Source of the DNA: Desulfosporosinus nitroreducens
GTDB lineage: Bacteria > Bacillota > Desulfitobacteriia > Desulfitobacteriales > Desulfitobacteriaceae
NCBI RefSeq assembly: GCF_023897015.1
Contig: NZ_JAMHFY010000006.1
Coordinates: forward strand, 62,001 to 126,000
Length of the DNA stretch: 64,000 nucleotides
Direction: 5' to 3'
Shown: one piece after another, positions 57,717-64,000 of the stretch
How the letters are laid out: each line of letters begins with the position of its first letter
Position numbering within the stretch: position 1 is the stretch's first letter
Made by a program: the position numbers and the translations under genes
The notes under the pieces: model-generated
The model's input: only the letters and a program-made list of their open reading frames with translations
Told to the model about the DNA's origin: nothing
Databases searched by the model: none

Positions 57717-58409
57717 ATGAAATTACACATTAGACCTTGGGGGATGGTTATCACCATCGGATTATTACTTAGCATAGCTCTGTCTGGGTTTGCCTATGCA
57801 GCTTTAGGGGATCGTTTACTAGGCAGAGGGAGTAAAGGCTCTGAAGTAACTGAGTTGCAAAAGAAATTGGTCCAGTTGGGTTATACTGTTGGAACAGTTG
57901 ACGGAAAGTACGGATCAAAAACAGAAGCTGCGATTCGGCGCTTTCAAAAGGAACATGGGTTAAGAGTAGATGGATTGGCTGGAACACAAACCATCAAGGA
58001 ATTAAAGCGCCTTACAGGGCAGAGCACAAACGCTTCAGGAAAGGCTGTGGGTTATAAAAATATCGACACAAACCTTTTAGCACGCGCTGTGAGTGCGGAG
58101 GCAAGGGGAGAACCTTACATTGGACAAGTCGCCGTGGCTGCCGTGATCTTGAATCGGATTAAGGATCCTGCGTTTCCGAAAACAGTTGCGGATATTATCT
58201 ATCAGCCCAGAGCCTTTTCCAGTGTTGATGATGGACAGATTAATTTAGCACCTTCGGCTTCTTCAATTCGTGCTGCTCAAGAAGCAATAAGTGGATCAGA
58301 CCCTTCTGGCGGAGCAGTCTTCTTTTTTAATCCGGCGAAAACATCCAACAAATATATATGGTCACGCCCACAGATTAAGCAAATCGGTAACCATATGTTT
58401 ACGAAGTAG
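57717..58409 (+). CDS. sleB: spore cortex-lytic enzyme SleB
   Basis: A 230-residue germination lytic transglycosylase. Signal peptide about 1-29, peptidoglycan-binding_1 domain (VTELQKKLVQLGYTVGTVDG), then the hydrolase_2 domain with catalytic Glu in RAVSAEARGEPYIGQVAVAAVILNRI-type motif (positions about 123-148) and YQPRAFSSV. Acts on cortex muramic-delta-lactam. ypeB follows after nine bases. Confidence 0.95.
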   Translation: MKLHIRPWGMVITIGLLLSIALSGFAYAALGDRLLGRGSKGSEVTELQKKLVQLGYTVGTVDGKYGSKTEAAIRRFQKEHGLRVDGLAGTQTIKELKRLTGQSTNASGKAVGYKNIDTNLLARAVSAEARGEPYIGQVAVAAVILNRIKDPAFPKTVADIIYQPRAFSSVDDGQINLAPSASSIRAAQEAISGSDPSGGAVFFFNPAKTSNKYIWSRPQIKQIGNHMFTK

Positions 58410-58418
58410 GGGGACAAC

Positions 58419-59780
58419 ATGCACAGAAAATTTTGGATTGGTGCTTTAGGCTTAGCCTTGTTAATCTCACTGGGCTGGGGATGGAATGAATACCGTCTGG
58501 CGGGGGAATATCGTATTGCTGCAGAAAATAATAACCGCCGAGCATTAAACGATTTTGCGAGTCATCTCGATCAGGTGGAAACAGATATGGCTAAAGGAAA
58601 TGTAGCTAGTAACCCGGCTCAAAAAATTCTCTACTTAAGCCAAGTTTCAAGTAAAAGTGATGCAGCACTTAAAGACTTCGCACAAATTCCGGCTCAGCAA
58701 ACGGGACTCAGTTATGTTGGGCAATTTTTGACACAGTCCGGTGATTTTACCCGAACTATGGCCCAGCGAATTGCTGGGGGAGGAACAATTTCGGCAGAAG
58801 AGGAAAAGACTCTTAGCGATATGCATGAACGCCTTATGCCGGTTAATCAACAGGTTCAGGATTTAATTCTCAGAATGGACACGGAAAAGTTAGTTTGGAC
58901 AGACCCAGATCCATCATTAAGGCAACGGCTTGGTTTAGGCACTCAAGTTGCAGAAGCAGCTGCAGATGGGTCAGAAGCTCCTTCGAAATCCGTACGCTCT
59001 GGCTTAGATCAGTTAGATGCGAGTCTACAGAAGCTTCCACCGTTTTCGTATACAGGAGAGTACGCCACTCGGGTTGTTGAAAAGCCCTTGGGCCTCCCGG
59101 CGGGGGATGTTACACGAGATCAATCCCTTGAAAGAGCACGGGAATTCTTGAACAAAGCAGGCTATGCTGATGCTTCTCCAGAATTTGCAGGGGAATCTCA
59201 GGGGCCACTGGGCGGTTATATTTGGAATTTCAAAGAATCTTATTTGGAAGTTAGCCGTCAAGGCGGTGTTATTACTCTCTACCGTGATCAACGATCAATT
59301 GAGCCCAAGACTCTGAGTGTTGAAGAAGCCTCAAATAAAGCCAAGGCAGTTTTGCAGTCATTAGGCTGGCAGCTTGCGATAACGTCAAGTGAAGAATTCG
59401 GCTCTTATGTTCAATTTGATGCCGTTGTGGAAAAAGACGGGGTAAGGATTTACCCAGACAAGGTGCGTTTAATGATCGCTTTGGACAACGGTCAGCTTGT
59501 CGGATTTGACGCTTCGCCATTTTATGCGTTCCATCACGAACGGACTTTTCCAACGAAACTAACAATGGAACAAGCAGTACGCAAATTACGGCTGAATTTT
59601 CAGGTTCTGGAGAGTCGCTTAGCCGTAATTGCTAAAAGTGGGAACCAAGAAGTTTATTGTTATGAGTTTCGAGGTCGATACCAGGGGGAAGAGTATCTTA
59701 TATACCTAAATGCTTCTAACGGTGCAGAAGAGAAGATCCAACGAATTATTAAGACCCCACGAGGGGAATATCTTAAGTAA
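58419..59780 (+). CDS. ypeB: germination protein YpeB
   Basis: A 453-residue spore protein needed to keep SleB in place and stable. N-terminal membrane anchor (WIGALGLALLISLGWGW), helical domain, and three C-terminal PepSY-type repeats (SLERAREFLNKAG, SVEEASNKAKAVLQSLG, TMEQAVRKLRLNFQVLE). Operon partner of sleB, ending at a strong terminator. Confidence 0.95.
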   Translation: MHRKFWIGALGLALLISLGWGWNEYRLAGEYRIAAENNNRRALNDFASHLDQVETDMAKGNVASNPAQKILYLSQVSSKSDAALKDFAQIPAQQTGLSYVGQFLTQSGDFTRTMAQRIAGGGTISAEEEKTLSDMHERLMPVNQQVQDLILRMDTEKLVWTDPDPSLRQRLGLGTQVAEAAADGSEAPSKSVRSGLDQLDASLQKLPPFSYTGEYATRVVEKPLGLPAGDVTRDQSLERAREFLNKAGYADASPEFAGESQGPLGGYIWNFKESYLEVSRQGGVITLYRDQRSIEPKTLSVEEASNKAKAVLQSLGWQLAITSSEEFGSYVQFDAVVEKDGVRIYPDKVRLMIALDNGQLVGFDASPFYAFHHERTFPTKLTMEQAVRKLRLNFQVLESRLAVIAKSGNQEVYCYEFRGRYQGEEYLIYLNASNGAEEKIQRIIKTPRGEYLK

Positions 59781-59797
59781 CAATCGATTATAAAAAC

Positions 59798-59826
59798 AAG
59801 CGAGAGGGAACTTCCCTCTCGCTCTT
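59798..59826 (+). terminator. terminator after ypeB
   Basis: Perfect stem AAGCGAGAGGGAA / TTCCCTCTCGCTCTT-type arms with minimal loop. Confidence 0.85.
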
Positions 59827-60010
59827 GAATAGATAGAATTAATTTTCTTAATAAGGAAAAAGGATTTTTATAAGTTAACGAGAATAGGCACTTATGCACT
59901 TATACGTTATAATTCATTAGTATCTTGCCGATTATTGGATCTCAGGTTAAGTGGTTGCAAAATTGGTTATCCTAATAGCTCCCCACTTCCTTCAGAAAGG
60001 AGCAATTCTA

Positions 60011-60445
60011 TTGCAAATAAACGCAACTATCCAAATCAACGGTAAACAGAAGTATCCGGAAGGGCATGAGAATCAACAGGAATTGCTTACGGTTGGGAAG
60101 TTTTATGAACGAAACGGGGTTTTCTATGTAGTATATAAGGAAGCTGGAAATGATGCTTCGGATCTTGGTGAAGTGACAACATTTATAACGATTAAAGATG
60201 AGTCGGTGGTATTAAATCGAAAAGGCGCGATCGATCTTACGCAGGAATTTAGAAAGGGTGTACTTAACAACAGTATTTACACCACTTGTTATGGTAAAAT
60301 ATGGTTAAGTGTTATGCCTAACAAAGTAGAGTATGACTTGACAGTCCAAGGGGGACGTATTAGTCTAGAATATGACCTTTTTGTCGATGATAAATTGGTG
60401 AGTCACAATGGTCTGTTGGTAAACGTAAAGGAGGATATCCCCTGA
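60011..60445 (+). CDS. DUF1934 family protein
   Basis: A 144-residue beta-barrel protein of the YwiB type, which normally precedes argS. Visible pattern: INATIQINGKQKYPEG, ESVVLNRKGAIDLTQEFRKG, and GGRISLEYDLFVDDKL. Function unknown. TTG 60011 has AAAGGAG nine bases upstream; the frame extends to 59951 without a better site. Stop and argS start overlap (TGATG). Confidence 0.85.
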   Translation: MQINATIQINGKQKYPEGHENQQELLTVGKFYERNGVFYVVYKEAGNDASDLGEVTTFITIKDESVVLNRKGAIDLTQEFRKGVLNNSIYTTCYGKIWLSVMPNKVEYDLTVQGGRISLEYDLFVDDKLVSHNGLLVNVKEDIP

Positions 60446-62127
60446 TGAGTCTCTACGAGAATATAAAGACAAAGATTACAAGCCAGTTGCTAGAAGCTGC
60501 GAATAAGGCGAAATTGGCAGGAGAGTTGAATTTTGAGGAATTGCCAAGTTTTGTTTTGGAAGAACCGAGGGAAAGGCAGCGCGGAGATTTGGCAACCAAT
60601 CTCGCAATGGTCTTAGCCAAACAAGCGAAACGCTCACCCCGTGATATAGCTGTTGCACTCATAAAACACTTGGAAACGAGCGGAACATGGATAGAATCCT
60701 CTGAAATTGCCGGGGCTGGTTTTATTAACTTTCGTTTAAACCCCGTGTGGCTTACAGGCGTTATTGGTGAGGTGTTAAAAGCCGGTGATGATTACGGTCG
60801 AGTAGATATCGGAAAGGGTCAAAAGATACAAGTTGAGTTCGTGAGTGCCAATCCCACAGGGTTGCTTCATATGGGTAATGCCCGAGGTGCGGCATTAGGA
60901 GACAGCTTAGCTTCGCTATTATCAAAGGCAGGGTATGAAGTTACTCGTGAGTTCTATATTAATGATGCTGGGAATCAAATACATAATTTTGGTTTGTCGC
61001 TGGAATCTAGGTATTTGCAACTGCTTGGTCAAGATGTCCCTTTTCCAGAAGGCGGATATCATGGGGAGGACTTGGTTGATACTGTAAAAGGTTTAATCGC
61101 CAAAGTTGGGGATAAGTATCTATCGGTTGAACAAGGGTTAAGACGGGAGTTTTTGGTGCGGTATGCCTTAGATGAAAAAATGCGTAATATTCGAGAAACA
61201 CTGGAGGATTTTGGTGTCGAATATGATGTTTGGTTCAACGAACAATCTTTACACGATTCTGGAGCTGTTCGTTCTACAATGGAAGAACTCGAGAAAAAAG
61301 GGTACATTTACGAAAAAGAAGGTGCTCATTGGCTCAGGTCTACTCAATTTGGGGATGAAAAAGACGAGGTAGTAATCAGGAGCAATGGATCCCCCACCTA
61401 TTTTGCGGCGGATATTGCCTATCATCGCAACAAGTTTGACCGTGGATTTAATAAAGTTATCAATATTTGGGGAGCTGACCATCATGGTCACGTCGCTCGA
61501 ATGAAAGGCGCGATGTCGGCCTTAGGATATGAGGCGGATAATCTTCAAATTATTTTAATGCAACTCGTGCGTCTTATACAAAACGGCGAAGTAGTAAAAA
61601 TGTCTAAACGGTCAGGTCAGTATATTACTTTGCGTGAATTGATGGATGAAGTGGGAAAAGATGCCGCGCGTTTCTTCTTTAATCTGCGGGATCCGGATTC
61701 CACAGTGGAATTTGATATGGATTTGGCCCGAGCACAGTCATCTGATAATCCAGTTTACTATGTACAGTATGCGCATGCTCGTTTATGCAGTATATTACGG
61801 CAATCCGAGGAACTGGGCGACCTGGGCACTCCGCCCACTGAAGAAGACTTGTTAAGACTTGACAGCACGGAGGAGCGGGATTTGCTCAAGAAGATGGCAG
61901 ATTTGCCGAGCGAGATCATTGTCGCTGCACGTCTCATGGAACCTCATCGCTTAGCTCGTTATGTGCTTGATTTAGCGGGTCTCTTTCATACTTTTTATAA
62001 CAGTCAGAGAGTACTTGTTGAAGATGACGGTTTACGAAGGGCTCGATTGAACTTAGTTCGAGCCGTAAAACAAATTGTTGGAAACGTATTAGCTATATTA
62101 GGTGTATCAGCCCCAGAAAGAATGTAA
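60445..62127 (+). CDS. argS: arginine--tRNA ligase
   Basis: A 560-residue class I synthetase. N-terminal Add1 domain (ERQRGDLATNLAMVLAK), HIGH-like PTGLLHMGNARGAALGDSLA (~138-157), KMSK loop VKMSKRSGQYITLRELMDEVG (~383-403) and the DALR anticodon-binding domain at the end (PHRLARYVLDLAGLFHTFYN). GGAGG precedes the ATG, inside the DUF1934 gene. Confidence 0.97.
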   Translation: MSLYENIKTKITSQLLEAANKAKLAGELNFEELPSFVLEEPRERQRGDLATNLAMVLAKQAKRSPRDIAVALIKHLETSGTWIESSEIAGAGFINFRLNPVWLTGVIGEVLKAGDDYGRVDIGKGQKIQVEFVSANPTGLLHMGNARGAALGDSLASLLSKAGYEVTREFYINDAGNQIHNFGLSLESRYLQLLGQDVPFPEGGYHGEDLVDTVKGLIAKVGDKYLSVEQGLRREFLVRYALDEKMRNIRETLEDFGVEYDVWFNEQSLHDSGAVRSTMEELEKKGYIYEKEGAHWLRSTQFGDEKDEVVIRSNGSPTYFAADIAYHRNKFDRGFNKVINIWGADHHGHVARMKGAMSALGYEADNLQIILMQLVRLIQNGEVVKMSKRSGQYITLRELMDEVGKDAARFFFNLRDPDSTVEFDMDLARAQSSDNPVYYVQYAHARLCSILRQSEELGDLGTPPTEEDLLRLDSTEERDLLKKMADLPSEIIVAARLMEPHRLARYVLDLAGLFHTFYNSQRVLVEDDGLRRARLNLVRAVKQIVGNVLAILGVSAPERM

Positions 62128-62219
62128 ATTTATTATGTTTAAAGTTTCGATAAGCAGGAAATATTTAGGGGTGGGCCGAATATAGTGATATTCAAAACGA
62201 CGAAGGGCGGTGGAGTTTT

Positions 62220-62627
62220 TTGACCCACTCTTTAAGTAAAAAAGACAAGCCGACGGAAGCAGATATAGCTTATGAGGTTTTAAAAGCTCAGGGTAATCCC
62301 ATGCATTATCAAAACTTAATCGAAGAAGTACTTCGACGTTTAGGGATTTCTCAGGAGGCTATACGGATTGCAGCGGCACTCACTCAGATTAATCTGGATA
62401 CCAGATTCACATTTATTGGGCGAGGTGAATGGGGTCTTAAGGTTTGGGAACCTGCGAAAATGCCTCGTCGGTCGCCTGCGGTTGCTTTGATGAACAGAGC
62501 GTCTTTGGATGAAGATGACAAGTTAGATACAGAAGAATTAGAGGAAGATTCCTTAGATGAAGACAGTTCGGAAAGCGATGAAGTATTTGATGAAACCGAT
62601 GAAGGGCAACGCGGAGAAAAGTGGTAG
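62220..62627 (+). CDS. rpoE: RNA polymerase delta subunit
   Basis: A 135-residue Firmicute-specific subunit that improves RNA polymerase recycling. N-terminal HARE-HTH domain (ADIAYEVLKAQGNPMHYQNLIEEVLRR-type, residues 14-80) and a highly acidic disordered tail (EDDKLDTEELEEDSLDEDSS). TTG start with GGGCGGTGGAG upstream. It precedes pyrG, as in Bacilli. Confidence 0.93.
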   Translation: MTHSLSKKDKPTEADIAYEVLKAQGNPMHYQNLIEEVLRRLGISQEAIRIAAALTQINLDTRFTFIGRGEWGLKVWEPAKMPRRSPAVALMNRASLDEDDKLDTEELEEDSLDEDSSESDEVFDETDEGQRGEKW

Positions 62628-62696
62628 TTCATAATCGACAGAAAAGAAAGTTCACTCGGATGGTAAATGTTTAGCACATTTGTAAGGATGCACGGC

Positions 62697-62797
62697 GAGT
62701 GAACTCGTTCAGCTAAAGCTGAACATCGAGACTTCGGTGAGGGAGTCTACTCCCACGAAGTAGAATAAGGAACACCCACTTGAAGTGGGAGTCTCGG
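62697..62797 (+). repeat. dispersed palindromic element, copy B
   Basis: Full two-hairpin version: GTTCAGCTAAAGCTGAAC (62707-62724), GGGAGTCTACTCCC (62741-62754) and CCCACTTGAAGTGGG (62775-62789) followed by AGTCTCGGAA. Related copies lie at 5903-5970 and 57511-57554. Confidence 0.65.
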
Positions 62798-62827
62798 AAT
62801 TAATAAATGAAGCTCAGTCGATGATAA

Positions 62828-62864
62828 AGACCCCTTCAATTTAAGAGAGGGGGTCTTGTTTTTT
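62828..62864 (+). terminator. terminator downstream of rpoE
   Basis: Stem AAGACCCCCTTC-like / GAGGGGGTCTT arms around CAATTTAAGA, then GTTTTTT. Confidence 0.8.
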
Positions 62865-62915
62865 AGCGATAAGTGATTTGAGGAACGACTTTTTTAGTGT
62901 CAAGTGCCCTTTATC

Positions 62916-62944
62916 TTGACATCCTTTATAAGTCTAGCTAAAAT
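62916..62944 (+). promoter_or_regulatory. pyrG promoter
   Basis: TTGACA, 17-base spacer, TAAAAT. A leader of about 225 bases follows. Confidence 0.75.
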
Positions 62945-63040
62945 AGAACAGGAAGATAAAGAAAACTAAGCTAACGCATTGACAGTCGTTTGTCTTGGTT
63001 GCCCCTTACACAAAACATAGTCTTTTCTGACCGAAAAAAT

Positions 63041-63073
63041 AAAGCTAGTGCGGCTCTCGGACTAGCTTTATTT
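63041..63073 (+). terminator. leader terminator upstream of pyrG (possible attenuator)
   Basis: Stem AAAGCTAGT / ACTAGCTTT with GCGGCTCTCGG loop and TATTTATG tail, lying between promoter and gene. AAGCTA at 62968-62973 could compete for the 3' arm. Confidence 0.65.
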
Positions 63074-63159
63074 ATGTGTTTTGTTGCAGAAGATAGTCTG
63101 GTAAGGAATATATCTTCTGCTTGAGAAATAGAGGAACTTGTTTACATTTAAAGGTCTGA

Positions 63160-64000
<841 letters not shown>

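Noticed and set aside
62950-63040. Bacillus-type reiterative CTP control of pyrG
   Set aside because: The predicted transcription start lacks the GGGC run needed for that mechanism.

Overview
The window looks like the chromosome of a spore-forming, low-to-mid GC Firmicute, most like the Peptococcaceae (Desulfosporosinus/Desulfitobacterium type). Evidence is the block rpsF-ssb-rpsR / rplI-lonC-dnaB, purB-purA, the SCIFF ranthipeptide with its radical SAM maturase, sporulation and germination genes (sleB-ypeB, a Spo0E-like phosphatase), RNA polymerase delta next to pyrG, strong Shine-Dalgarno sites with frequent TTG/GTG starts, and sigma-A-type promoters. The assignment comes from gene content only.

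Layout. 1-15.5 kb is core: CvpA-like fragment, M18 aminopeptidase, MscS channel, DUF951, ychF, the S6/SSB/S18 operon, a MazG-like protein, DUF2232, L9, LonC, DnaB, an FAD-dependent protein, PurB and PurA. 15.5-20 kb has tRNA-Lys, a broken chemotaxis receptor, a c-di-GMP-I riboswitch in front of an intact copy of that receptor, tRNA-Glu and tRNA-Phe, then a PhoH-like ATPase. 21.2-33.9 kb is a degraded genomic island in tRNA-Gly(CCC), bounded by a 47-bp direct repeat of the tRNA 3' end. It holds an IS66 remnant split by a recombinase-in-trio (RIT) element with 52-bp inverted repeats, an apparent disulfide-rich bacteriocin operon (secreted precursor with ten C-terminal cysteines, small membrane protein, VKOR-like thiol oxidase), an AAA ATPase/RloB pair of the abortive-infection type, a gene cut by one in-frame stop, and several gene fragments. 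A degenerate internal att-like site suggests two stacked insertions.

34-49 kb returns to chromosome-like content: Cfa-type methyltransferase, DUF2284, a DUF421 membrane protein, Spo0E-like protein, then (minus strand) an M-box riboswitch, a 33-codon leader ORF, an MgtE-like regulatory protein without membrane domain and an NRAMP-family transporter whose metal-site motifs suggest Mg2+. Next are SCIFF and its maturase, a TPR protein, WalJ-like hydrolase, HtrA protease and GlnRS.

49-64 kb has a TIGR00300-type protein, NlpC/P60 hydrolase, YbaK deacylase, an MGDG-synthase-like glycosyltransferase, a radical SAM protein, DUF1836 regulator, NfeD/FloA membrane-microdomain genes, SleB/YpeB, DUF1934-ArgS, RpoE (delta) and the 5' part of pyrG. 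The most interesting parts are the bacteriocin-like operon, the RIT-in-IS66 nest, the M-box/leader-ORF/NRAMP unit, and the UUCG hairpin between the floA ribosome-binding site and its start codon.
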